This document shows positions 36,716 to 46,255 of a DNA stretch of 64,000 bases, piece after piece. Position numbers and translations under genes: made by a program. Each line of letters starts with the position of its first letter. Positions within the stretch are counted from its first letter, which is position 1. The DNA is from CAZJRB01 sp964547995 (GTDB lineage: Bacteria > Planctomycetota > Planctomycetia > Pirellulales > Thermoguttaceae), in NCBI GenBank assembly GCA_964547995.1, contig CAZJRB010000002.1:62001-126000 (forward strand), in the 5' to 3' direction. The notes beneath the pieces are model-generated. The model had not been told where the DNA came from. It ran no database searches and worked only from the letters and a program-made list of their open reading frames with translations.

Positions 36716-37774
36716 ATGGAATCGACCGCCTTGGAATTCTTCAAAAAAGCTCTGGAAACTCCTAGCGCCTCGGGGTACGAGAGCCCGGTTCAGCAAATCG
36801 TGCGCGACTACGTGGCCGACTGCGCCGACGAGGTGAGGACCGACGTCCACGGCAATGTGATCGCGGTCCGCAACCCCGGCGCCCCGCTTCGGCTGATGTT
36901 GGCCGGCCACTGCGACCAGATCGGGCTGATCGTCCAACACATCGACGACGAGGGTTTCGTGTATATCCAACCGATCGGCGGTTGGGACCCGATGATGCTG
37001 ATCGGCCAGCGTATGACCGTCTGGAGCGCCGGCGGGCCGGTCCCGGGCATCATCGGCAAGAAGCCGATCCATCTGATGACCGAGGAGGATCGCAAAAAAG
37101 TGCCCAAGATCAAGGAGCTTTGGCTCGATATCGGGGCCGCCGACAAGGAGCAGGCCGAGAAGCTTGTCCGGGTTGGCGATGCGATTACGGTGGCGTTGGG
37201 GTTCGGCATGATGCAGAACAACATTGCCGTTTCGCCCGCCATGGACGACAAGTCGGGGATGTGGGTGGTGATTGAGGCGCTGCGGCGGATAGAGAAGAAG
37301 AAGTTGAAATGCGCCGTCTTCGCGGTTTCGACCGTGCAGGAGGAGGTCGGCCTCCGCGGGGCCAAGACCAGTTCGTTCGGCATCGACCCGCACGTTGGTG
37401 TGGCGGTCGACGTCACCTTTGCGACCGATTGCCCAACGATCGAGAAGAAGGAAGAGGGAGATGTCAAGATGGGTGGGGGGCCGGTTATCCACCGCGGCCC
37501 GAACATGAACCATAAAGTCGTCGACCGGCTCATCAAGGCGGCTGAGGAGAACGAAATCCCTTACCAGCTCGCTGCCGCCAACCGACCCACCGGCACGGAT
37601 GCCAACGCCATGCAGGTGAACCGTTCGGGGGTGGCCACAGGTCTGGTCAGCGTCCCCAACCGGTACATGCACAGCCCGGTCGAGACGGTCTCACTGGACG
37701 ACATTGACAAGGCGGCCGACCTCTTGTCGCGATTCGCCGAGGGGCTCGGAGACGACGCGGAGTTCATTCCGTAG
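36716..37774 (+). CDS. M42 family metallopeptidase (glutamyl/leucyl aminopeptidase-like)
   Basis: 352 residues from an ATG preceded by AAAGGAC; the frame is open upstream but in unlike sequence. It resembles the tetrahedral aminopeptidases: MLAGHCDQIGLIV with a zinc His/Asp, SPAMDDKSGMWVVIEAL with the bridging Asp, STVQEEVGLRGA with the catalytic Glu pair, VAVDVTFA with a zinc Asp, and RYMHSPVETV with the last zinc His. It trims peptides in the cytoplasm. Confidence 0.9.
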   Translation: MESTALEFFKKALETPSASGYESPVQQIVRDYVADCADEVRTDVHGNVIAVRNPGAPLRLMLAGHCDQIGLIVQHIDDEGFVYIQPIGGWDPMMLIGQRMTVWSAGGPVPGIIGKKPIHLMTEEDRKKVPKIKELWLDIGAADKEQAEKLVRVGDAITVALGFGMMQNNIAVSPAMDDKSGMWVVIEALRRIEKKKLKCAVFAVSTVQEEVGLRGAKTSSFGIDPHVGVAVDVTFATDCPTIEKKEEGDVKMGGGPVIHRGPNMNHKVVDRLIKAAEENEIPYQLAAANRPTGTDANAMQVNRSGVATGLVSVPNRYMHSPVETVSLDDIDKAADLLSRFAEGLGDDAEFIP

Positions 37775-37907
37775 ATGCTGGAGGATGAGTCTTCTGCCAA
37801 AATGGCATACTGCGCTACCTTCAGCACTGTCGGATTGCCACAGACTAAAGACTACCGAATGGCGTAACGCCTTATTTGGCAAAGGTTTGTGACACGGCTG
37901 CCGACAT

Positions 37908-37923
37908 TGGCACACCCTTTGCA
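37908..37923 (+). promoter_or_regulatory. Sigma-54-type (-24/-12) promoter for groEL1-groES-groEL2
   Basis: TGGCACACCCTTTGCA matches the sigma-54 consensus TGGCAC-N5-TTGCA with the exact ten bases between GG (37909-37910) and GC (37921-37922). Transcription would start near 37934 and give a leader of about 77 bases. A dyad TGCCA-AAA-TGGCA near 37795-37807 could be an activator site, which is speculation. No CIRCE element was seen. Confidence 0.7.
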
Positions 37924-38010
37924 CCCCTGGGCGGTTTATTGGACCGCCGGCTGCCAAATGTGGTCGATGTGCGGGTTTGGGTCGCAATATAGAGCAGGAG
38001 GAATTCCGCT

Positions 38011-39687
<1,677 letters not shown>

Positions 39688-39786
39688 CAAACCGTTTTCT
39701 ACCCGGCTCGGGTACGCTCGCCCGGGCCGGATGCAACCGAACGACAAGAATTCCTGAGGATCCATTCACATTAGAGGAACCGAATC

Positions 39787-40092
39787 ATGAAGGATAAGGA
39801 TATTAAGTTGAGGCCCTTGGACGACCGGGTTGTGGTAGAACCCATCGAGGCCGAAGAAATAACTTCCGGAGGCATCGTTTTGCCCGACACGGCCAAGGAA
39901 AAACCACAACGCGGCGTCGTGCTGGCCGTTGGACCGGGCAAACTGCTCGACAGCGGAGAGCGGGGCGACTTGAGTGTTGCGGTCGGCGATGAAGTGATTT
40001 TCGGAAAATACGCCGGCAGCGATATCGAAGTGGACGATCGCGAGATCAAGATACTACGCGAATCCGACATTCTGGCCAAGGTGATCAATTGA
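39787..40092 (+). CDS. groES: Co-chaperonin GroES
   Basis: 101 residues. Typical start IKLRPLDDRVVVEPIEAEE, mobile loop region EITSGGIVLPDTAKEKPQRG with the IVLP anchor, then VGDEVIFGKYAGSDIEVD. It caps the GroEL ring. It sits between the two groEL genes and is probably shared by both. Confidence 0.95.
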   Translation: MKDKDIKLRPLDDRVVVEPIEAEEITSGGIVLPDTAKEKPQRGVVLAVGPGKLLDSGERGDLSVAVGDEVIFGKYAGSDIEVDDREIKILRESDILAKVIN

Positions 40093-40149
40093 CGTGCGAA
40101 GGTTCGCCGTCTCCGACTGGAACCATCAAATAGCTAAGGAACCGCCATC

Positions 40150-41769
40150 GTGGCTAAACAACTTTTATTCGAAGATCATGCCCGGACCCGTATGCTCCGG
40201 GGTGTGGACAAGCTGGCCGACGTCGTCGCCGTGACCCTGGGTCCGACCGGACGGAACGTTATCCTCGACAAGTCGTTCGGCGGTCCGACTGTTACCAAAG
40301 ACGGCGTGACCGTCTCCAAGGAAATTGAACTTGAAGACCATTTCGAGAACATGGGCGCCAAGCTGGTCAACGAGGTCGCCTCGAAGACCTCCGACATCGC
40401 CGGCGACGGTACCACGACGGCCACGATCCTGGCACGGGTGATCTACCGCGAGGGTCTGCGGAATATTGCGGCGGGGAGCAACCCGGCCGCGATCCGGCGC
40501 GGAATAGAGAAAGCCGTCGACGAGGCGGTCGAGTGCCTGCACTCGATGGCCAAAGCCATCACGAAGACCGAGGAAGTCGCCCACGTCGGCGCCATCAGCG
40601 CCAACAACGACCCGGCAATCGGCAACCTCCTGGCCGAGGCCATGGAGAACGTCGGCAACGATGGTGTAATCACGGTCGAGGAGGGCAAGACCGCCGAAAC
40701 CACCTACGAGGTAGTCGCGGGCATGCAGTTCGACAAGGGTTACCTCTCGCCCTACTTCATCAATCGCCCCGTTGAGATGGACTGCCTCTTGGAGGACGCC
40801 TATATTCTCATTCACGAGAAGAAGATCAGCAACCTCCGCGAGTTGATCCCGATCCTGGAGAAGGTAAGCGCCACGGGCAAGCCGCTTCTGATTATCGCGG
40901 AGGACATTGAGGGAGAGGCGCTGACGACGCTGGTGGTCAACAAGTTGCGCGGCACGTTGAACATTGCCGCGGTGAAGGCCCCCGGTTTCGGCGACCGGCG
41001 GAAGGCCCTGCTCGGCGACATCGCCATTTTGACCGGCGGAACCAATATCAGCGAAGACCTCGGCATGAAGATGGAAAACGTCACGGTCGAGCATCTCGGC
41101 CGGGCGAAAAAAATCACCGTGGACCGGGAGAAGACAACTATTGTTGAAGGGGCGGGCAAACGGAAGGAGATTGACAGCCGAATCGCTCAACTACGCACGC
41201 AAATCGAGGAGACCGACAGCGATTATGACCGAGAGAAGTACCAGGAACGCCTGGCCAAAATGTGCGGCGGTGTGGCCGTGGTCTCGGTCGGCGCGAACAC
41301 CGAAGCGGAAATGAAGCAGAAGAAGGCCCGCGTGGAAGATGCGCTGCACGCGACCCGGGCGGCCGTCGAGGAGGGGATTCTGCCGGGCGGCGGCGTGGCC
41401 CTCTTGCGGTGCCGCGAAGCGGTCGAGAAGACCCGGTCCGGCGCCCGCGGCGACGAGAAGATCGGTGTGGACATCGTTCTTCGCGCCTTGAACGCCCCGA
41501 TCCGGCAGATCGCCGACAACTGCGGCATTGACGGCTCGGTGGTGGCCGACGAGGTTGGCGACAAGCCGACCAATACCGGCTACGACGCCAACAACGGCAA
41601 GTACGTCGATATGTTCAAGGCGGGAATCATCGATCCGTTGAAGGTCGTCCGCACGGCGCTGGAGAATGCCGCCAGCATCGCGGGGCTGATGTTGACTACT
41701 GAAACGCTGGTAACCGACTTGAAGGACGAAGACAAGAAGCAGCAACGGGTCGAGGGAAGTGTCCGTTGA
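40150..41769 (+). CDS. groEL: Chaperonin GroEL, copy 2 without Gly-Gly-Met tail
   Basis: 539 residues from GTG. All ATP-binding motifs are intact (TLGPTGRNVILD, DIAGDGTTTATILARV, ARVEDALHATRAAVEEGILP). The C-terminus ends KDEDKKQQRVEGSVR and lacks the GGM tail. In the core it looks closer to the standard bacterial GroEL than copy 1. Only 57 bases separate it from groES and no promoter is evident there, so the three genes are probably one operon. Confidence 0.95.
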   Translation: MAKQLLFEDHARTRMLRGVDKLADVVAVTLGPTGRNVILDKSFGGPTVTKDGVTVSKEIELEDHFENMGAKLVNEVASKTSDIAGDGTTTATILARVIYREGLRNIAAGSNPAAIRRGIEKAVDEAVECLHSMAKAITKTEEVAHVGAISANNDPAIGNLLAEAMENVGNDGVITVEEGKTAETTYEVVAGMQFDKGYLSPYFINRPVEMDCLLEDAYILIHEKKISNLRELIPILEKVSATGKPLLIIAEDIEGEALTTLVVNKLRGTLNIAAVKAPGFGDRRKALLGDIAILTGGTNISEDLGMKMENVTVEHLGRAKKITVDREKTTIVEGAGKRKEIDSRIAQLRTQIEETDSDYDREKYQERLAKMCGGVAVVSVGANTEAEMKQKKARVEDALHATRAAVEEGILPGGGVALLRCREAVEKTRSGARGDEKIGVDIVLRALNAPIRQIADNCGIDGSVVADEVGDKPTNTGYDANNGKYVDMFKAGIIDPLKVVRTALENAASIAGLMLTTETLVTDLKDEDKKQQRVEGSVR

Positions 41770-41823
41770 GGCGGGCCGGTCGTTCTCGAGCGATTGTGCC
41801 TGAGCGAAATCTGCCGGGAATCA

Positions 41824-41855
41824 CCGGGCCATCTCCCGATGGGGTGGCCCGTTTT
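41824..41855 (+). terminator. Intrinsic terminator of the groEL operon
   Basis: CGGGCCA at 41825-41831 pairs with TGGCCCG at 41845-41851, followed by TTTT. It lies 56 bases after the groEL2 stop and before the dnaJ promoter. Confidence 0.75.
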
Positions 41856-41891
41856 GCTTGAGTTCCCGGGACGTTGACGCACCGATCGGCG

Positions 41892-41920
41892 TTCCGGCAA
41901 CGCGCCGTGTGAGCTATAAT
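41892..41920 (+). promoter_or_regulatory. Possible sigma-70-type promoter for dnaJ
   Basis: TATAAT at 41915-41920 with the poor -35 TTCCGG 17 bases upstream. It lies between the terminator and dnaJ, where a promoter is expected. Confidence 0.45.
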
Positions 41921-41953
41921 AAGTTTTTGCGCGGAAACCCTGATTGACGGGCC

Positions 41954-43069
41954 ATGGCAAAGAAACGCTGCTATTACGAGGTTCTCGATATTGACCGGTC
42001 GGCAACCGACGGGCAGATTTCCGAGGCGTACCGCAAGCTGGCGCTTAGGTATCACCCCGACCGGAATCCGGGCGACGAGGAGGCGGTTGCCCGGTTCAAG
42101 GAGGCGGCCGAGGCCTTCGAAGTGCTCAGCGACCGGGAGAAGCGGGGGCGCTACGATCGCTACGGACACGCGGCATTTGAAGGGCCCGGCGGCGGAGCAT
42201 CTCATTTTCACGACGTCGGCGACATCTTCGCGGCCTTCGGCGACATCTTCGGCGATATTTTCGGCGGGGCGCCGGGCAGGCGCCGTGTCCGCCGCGGGGC
42301 CGACATCCGCTGTGACGTTACTGTCGATTTGCTCGAGGCCGCTCACGGCACCGCCAAAGTCGTTCAGTTCCACCGCCACGATAAGTGCGTCGTCTGCGGC
42401 GGTTCCGGGGCAAAAGAAGGCACGGAGCCGGAAGTCTGCTCCTACTGCGGCGGAAGGGGGCAGGTGGTCCAATCGACCGGCATCTTCTCGTTGCAGACCG
42501 CGTGCCCTTCTTGTCGAGGAAACGGGAGAATCATTCGCGAAAAATGCCGCGAATGCCGCGGCGCAGGCTACGTGCAGAAGCAGGTTACCCGAAAGGTCGA
42601 TATCCCCGCCGGCGTCGACAACCAAACCCAGCTCCGACTCCAGGGGGAGGGTGAGCCGAGCCCCGACGGCGGCCCCCCCGGCGATTGCTATTGCTTCATC
42701 GCCGTAACCGAGCACCCGCTGTTCGAGCGCAAGGGACAACACATCATCTGCGACGTGCCGATCAGCTACTCGCAAGCCGCCTTGGGGGCCACGATCGAAG
42801 TGCCGACACTCGACGGGCGCGACGAGCTGAAGATTCCCGCCGGGACACAATCGGGAAAAATTTTCACGCTCAAGGGACTTGGCATGCCCGACCTGAGGCG
42901 CACCGGTCGGGGGGACCTCCTTGTGCAGGTCCATGTCGAAGTTGCGAGAAAGCTTGACGCGGAGCACAAGGAAATCCTCAGAAAACTGGCGGAATACGAA
43001 ATTGCCGACATGACCCCCGAAAGAAAATCCTTCTTCCAGAAACTCAAGGACTATTTTCATCCCAGCTAG
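41954..43069 (+). CDS. dnaJ: Chaperone DnaJ
   Basis: 371 residues. J domain at 5-70 with the essential HPD in LALRYHPDRNPG. A Gly/Phe-rich region follows (GDIFAAFGDIFGDIFGG). Four zinc-binding repeats are CVVCGGSG, CSYCGGRG, CPSCRGNG and CRECRGAG, then the C-terminal substrate domains. It delivers clients to DnaK and stimulates its ATPase. dnaK itself is not in the window; grpE follows after one base or, from the preferred start, 28 bases. Confidence 0.95.
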   Translation: MAKKRCYYEVLDIDRSATDGQISEAYRKLALRYHPDRNPGDEEAVARFKEAAEAFEVLSDREKRGRYDRYGHAAFEGPGGGASHFHDVGDIFAAFGDIFGDIFGGAPGRRRVRRGADIRCDVTVDLLEAAHGTAKVVQFHRHDKCVVCGGSGAKEGTEPEVCSYCGGRGQVVQSTGIFSLQTACPSCRGNGRIIREKCRECRGAGYVQKQVTRKVDIPAGVDNQTQLRLQGEGEPSPDGGPPGDCYCFIAVTEHPLFERKGQHIICDVPISYSQAALGATIEVPTLDGRDELKIPAGTQSGKIFTLKGLGMPDLRRTGRGDLLVQVHVEVARKLDAEHKEILRKLAEYEIADMTPERKSFFQKLKDYFHPS

Positions 43070-43097
43070 CATGTGGGGGGTGAACGGAGGACGAAGC

Positions 43098-43595
43098 GTG
43101 TCCGAAAACAAACCAGAAAAGACCGATCCGGCGGACATCGACGGACAACTGGCGGGGCTGCTCGCCGAGTTGCAGGAGGCCAACGACCGGACGCTGCGAA
43201 TCCAGGCGGAGTTGGAAAACTATCGCAAACGGGCCGCCCGGGAATTGCAGGACGAACGCCGCTACGCCGCGATGCCCTTGTTGCGGGACCTGCTCCCCGT
43301 GTGGGACAACATCAATCGTGCCATCGAGTCCGCCGAGCAGAACCACGACGTCGGCGCGCTGCTGGAAGGGGTCAAAATGGTCGCCGAGCAGTTCGAGAAC
43401 GTGCTCGGACAACACGATTGCACCCGGATCGAATCACTGCACAAGCCATTTGATCCGAACCTCCATGAGGCGATCTCCCAGCAGCCCTCGAAGAAATGTC
43501 CGCCGGGTACGGTTGTCCTGGAGACACAAACGGGATTCCAGATCCATGACCGCGTGGTACGCCCCAGTCAGGTCATCGTTTCAACGGAAAGTTAG
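43098..43595 (+). CDS. grpE: Nucleotide exchange factor GrpE
   Basis: 165 residues from the GTG preceded by GGAGG at seven bases; the ATG at 43071 is less well placed. The long N-terminal helix has AELENYRKRAARE, followed by LLRDLLPVWDNINRAIE and the beta domain PFDPNLHEAIS and DRVVRPSQVIVS. It releases ADP from DnaK and completes the dnaJ-grpE pair. Confidence 0.9.
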   Translation: MSENKPEKTDPADIDGQLAGLLAELQEANDRTLRIQAELENYRKRAARELQDERRYAAMPLLRDLLPVWDNINRAIESAEQNHDVGALLEGVKMVAEQFENVLGQHDCTRIESLHKPFDPNLHEAISQQPSKKCPPGTVVLETQTGFQIHDRVVRPSQVIVSTES

Positions 43596-43625
43596 CAATG
43601 GAGCCGGGAGGACAGACAACGCACC

Positions 43626-43922
43626 ATGCCACATTACGACTACGTTTGCGACAACTGTGGTCACAAGTTCGAGCTGTACCAATCCATCACGGCGAAGGTC
43701 CGGCGCAAGTGCCCCGCGTGCGGCAGGCCGAAGCTTCGACGGTTGATCGGCCCCGGTGCCGCAATCATGTTCAAGGGATCGGGCTTCTACCAGACCGACT
43801 ACCGGAGCGAATCATACAGGAAGGGCGCCGAAGCCGCCAAGAAGCAAAAAGACAAGGGAAAAGAGAAGTCTAAGGATCAGGCAAAGGACAAGAGCAAGAA
43901 GGAATCGAAAGGGAAGAAGTGA
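43626..43922 (+). CDS. FmdB-family zinc ribbon protein
   Basis: 98 residues. The N-terminal zinc ribbon has CDNCGHKF and CPACGRPKL at the family spacing, then the family segment AIMFKGSGFYQTDYRS. The last ~30 residues are a Lys-rich charged tail. The family is a putative regulatory protein of unknown role. The gene follows grpE and precedes yacG with overlap or close spacing. Confidence 0.85.
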   Translation: MPHYDYVCDNCGHKFELYQSITAKVRRKCPACGRPKLRRLIGPGAAIMFKGSGFYQTDYRSESYRKGAEAAKKQKDKGKEKSKDQAKDKSKKESKGKK

Positions 43923-43960
43923 CCACCTGTAACGGGCGTGGTTTTCCGCCACGTGCCTCC

Positions 43961-44134
43961 ATGATGTTCCGGTGTCCTATCTGCGAGAAGATGTTCGATC
44001 CCGAGGCGAGCCCGGCTATGCCCTTTTGTAGCGAACGCTGCAGGTTGGTGGACCTGAATTGCTGGCTCGATGAGGAGTACGGTCTGCCGAATCCGTCGGA
44101 AGAAGAAGAGCCGGAAGTGGCGGACGATCTGTAG
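43961..44134 (+). CDS. yacG: DNA gyrase inhibitor YacG-like zinc protein
   Basis: 57 residues from ATG 43961. A GTG at 43919 preceded by AAAGGG would add 14 residues and overlap the upstream stop. Zinc ligands appear in FRCPICEKMF and PFCSERCRLVDL, followed by NCWLDEEYGLP, the YacG pattern. In E. coli YacG binds GyrB and inhibits gyrase. Confidence 0.8.
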   Translation: MMFRCPICEKMFDPEASPAMPFCSERCRLVDLNCWLDEEYGLPNPSEEEEPEVADDL

Positions 44135-44204
44135 CTGGGTGCTCCCCGGCCGCTGGGGGCACGTTATGGGGTGGCCTCCGCCCAATTTCCCCGGTTTACC
44201 CCGC

Positions 44205-44232
44205 TTGCATCTGTCCCCGCGGGAGGTATAAT
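44205..44232 (+). promoter_or_regulatory. Sigma-70-type promoter
   Basis: TTGCAT, a 16-base spacer and TATAAT, 61 bases before the next start codon. Confidence 0.55.
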
Positions 44233-44292
44233 GCCCAAAATCGGCGATTCTTGGGCACAAGTGGTTTTTTGAGCACAAACGAGGAGGGTTCG

Positions 44293-45678
44293 ATGATGAA
44301 GGAAGAAAACGGCGGTATTCTGCGGACGGTGGCTTGGCCAGAAATATGTCCTTGGCTGAATATCTTCCGCGTTTTTCGGATTGCGATCGGTGTTCGCGTT
44401 CTGGTGCTGGCAACGACGGGGCTTCTGCTGACCGTGGGCATGTGGGGACTGATAGCAGCGGTGTTGGGACCCGATTCCGATTCGGACACGGCCACGTGGA
44501 TTAACCAGCACATCGAGGACAATTGGCGAGTGGTTACCGAGAGTCTACCGGACAAGCCGGGGTTACCCGAGTGGCCGGTTGCCGATACGAATGATCCTGA
44601 TGCCGAGAACTCCCGCGCTCCCATCATGGACTCGGTTGTGACGGTCTGGTTGCGGCTGACGGAACCGTTGAGGCGTGTTCTGGCGGCCTCGCCGCGGGAG
44701 TTGTTCTGCCTGTTGCTGTTTGGTTTGACATCGCTGGCCATCTGGGCGTTTTTCGGGGGCGCGATCACGCGGATTGCCTCGGTGGAGTTGGCGTGTGGGG
44801 AACGGGTTCCCATGGGGGCGGCGCTTCGTCACGCTTGTTCGAACTTCTGGAGCTATTTCACCGCCCCGCTGGTTCCCCTGTTGGGGATCGTGCTGATGGC
44901 CGTCCCCGTTTGGATCTTGGGATTGATTATGAACGCCAATCTCGGTGTCCTGTTGGTTTCCTTCGTCTGGTTGCTCGCCCTGCTGGCCGGTCTGGTGATG
45001 ACGCTCTTTCTCATCGGCTTGCTATTCGGATTTCCGCTGATGTGGGGGACCATCAGCACGGAGGGGACGGACAGTTTCGATGCCTTGAGCCGTTCGTACG
45101 CCTATGTCTTCCAGCGCCCCTTGCACTATCTGTTCTACATCCTGGTGGCGGCCGTGCTGGGTGCTTTGGGGTGGCTGTTGGTTTGGAACTTTGCCGCGTG
45201 CATCATACAACTGACCTATTGGTCGGCCAGTTGGGGGTGTGGGGAGCCCCGAATCAAAGAACTCCAGACGCTCGTAGGTGTCGGCGGCGTGGGCTTCGCG
45301 ATACTCAACTTCTGGGTGCAATGCGTGAAATTCATCGCCGTTGGCTTCGTCTACGGCTATTTCTGGGTCGCCGCGTCGGCCATCTACCTTTTGCTGCGCC
45401 GCGACGTCGACGCTACCGAGATGGACGAAGTCTATCTCGACGAAGACGCCGACGAGCAACCCTACGGGCTTCCACCACTTGCGGCCGACCAGGGCGGCGC
45501 CCCGGTCGACGAGGAAGAATCACCCGGGGAAGAGCCGGAAGAGGAATCGCGGGAAGGAGAGTCGGCGGAGAAAGAGGACGAGTCCGAAGCCGACGAATCC
45601 TCCGAGACCGAGTCGTCGAGTGAGGGCACGGAAGAGACCGGCTCGCTCGAAGAGGACAGGCCGCCGGAGGAGGGATAG
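44293..45678 (+). CDS. Polytopic membrane protein with long acidic tail, unknown
   Basis: About 461 residues from ATG 44293, preceded by GAGGAGGG. There are about six hydrophobic helices (around 35-60, 140-165, 190-250 as several, 280-305, 340-375). The last ~80 residues are a Glu/Ser-rich acidic tail, likely disordered. No family was recognised; the arrangement recalls planctomycete permease-like hypothetical proteins. It converges on the P-II gene. Confidence 0.7.
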   Translation: MMKEENGGILRTVAWPEICPWLNIFRVFRIAIGVRVLVLATTGLLLTVGMWGLIAAVLGPDSDSDTATWINQHIEDNWRVVTESLPDKPGLPEWPVADTNDPDAENSRAPIMDSVVTVWLRLTEPLRRVLAASPRELFCLLLFGLTSLAIWAFFGGAITRIASVELACGERVPMGAALRHACSNFWSYFTAPLVPLLGIVLMAVPVWILGLIMNANLGVLLVSFVWLLALLAGLVMTLFLIGLLFGFPLMWGTISTEGTDSFDALSRSYAYVFQRPLHYLFYILVAAVLGALGWLLVWNFAACIIQLTYWSASWGCGEPRIKELQTLVGVGGVGFAILNFWVQCVKFIAVGFVYGYFWVAASAIYLLLRRDVDATEMDEVYLDEDADEQPYGLPPLAADQGGAPVDEEESPGEEPEEESREGESAEKEDESEADESSETESSSEGTEETGSLEEDRPPEEG

Positions 45679-45726
45679 CGGCCTGTTTCGAGCACTTTTT
45701 TAACGGCTTGATCACCGCCGGTTGGG

Positions 45727-46074
45727 TCAGACCGCACCGGGCCCCCGCGCCGCATCGTCGACTTGGATCGCTTCGTCCGCCAGCAGGACAAAGATGTTGC
45801 CGTCGCCGACGGTGCCTTCGGGGCCGCTCCGGGCCACGTTCGCAATGGTATCGACGGTTCGGTCGAGGAAATCGTCGTTGACGACCACTTCGAGCACGAC
45901 CTTGCGGATCAGCGCGGTAGCAGGTTCCTTACCCCGGTAAAACTCGCTGCGCCCCCGCTGCCGCCCGAAACCCTGGGCATCGCAGACCGTCATTCTCTGC
46001 ACTTCGATTTTCTCGAGTGCCTCGCGGACGGCGTTTAGTTTGGTCGGCTGGATGACGGCGATGACAAGCTTCAC
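45727..46074 (-). CDS. Divergent P-II-like signalling protein
   Basis: 115 residues from GTG; the frame is open further upstream but those codons are unlike the family. It aligns without gaps to GlnB up to the B loop: GFGRQRGRSEFYRG keeps G37, Q39 and Y46. By eye, the uridylylation Tyr 51 is Pro, K90 is Asn, R101 is Gln and R103 is Asp, and the B loop carries about three extra residues (SGPEGTVGDG). In GlnB/GlnK those positions bind ATP or 2-oxoglutarate or take UMP, so this protein probably does not sense them normally. No glnA, amtB or glnD is nearby. Confidence 0.75.
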   Translation of the reverse strand: MKLVIAVIQPTKLNAVREALEKIEVQRMTVCDAQGFGRQRGRSEFYRGKEPATALIRKVVLEVVVNDDFLDRTVDTIANVARSGPEGTVGDGNIFVLLADEAIQVDDAARGPGAV

Positions 46075-46255
46075 GCGGCGGTCTCCGACTTCTGGCGGCG
46101 ACAATACAGCGGAGTATAGCGGATATTCCCGCCATTGCCAACAGGCCTCCTGCCGCACCCAACGCTTGCATTTGTGCGACTTCCCGTTATTCTGGACAGT
46201 AGTGCGTCTGGCCGAATGTCTTATTGATCCGCACGTGTGGCCGAAAGGAACAAGC

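Noticed and set aside
37775..38010. CIRCE heat-shock operator before groEL
   Set aside because: No TTAGCACTC-N9-GAGTGCTAA-like inverted repeat was found; the sigma-54-type element is the only clear signal.
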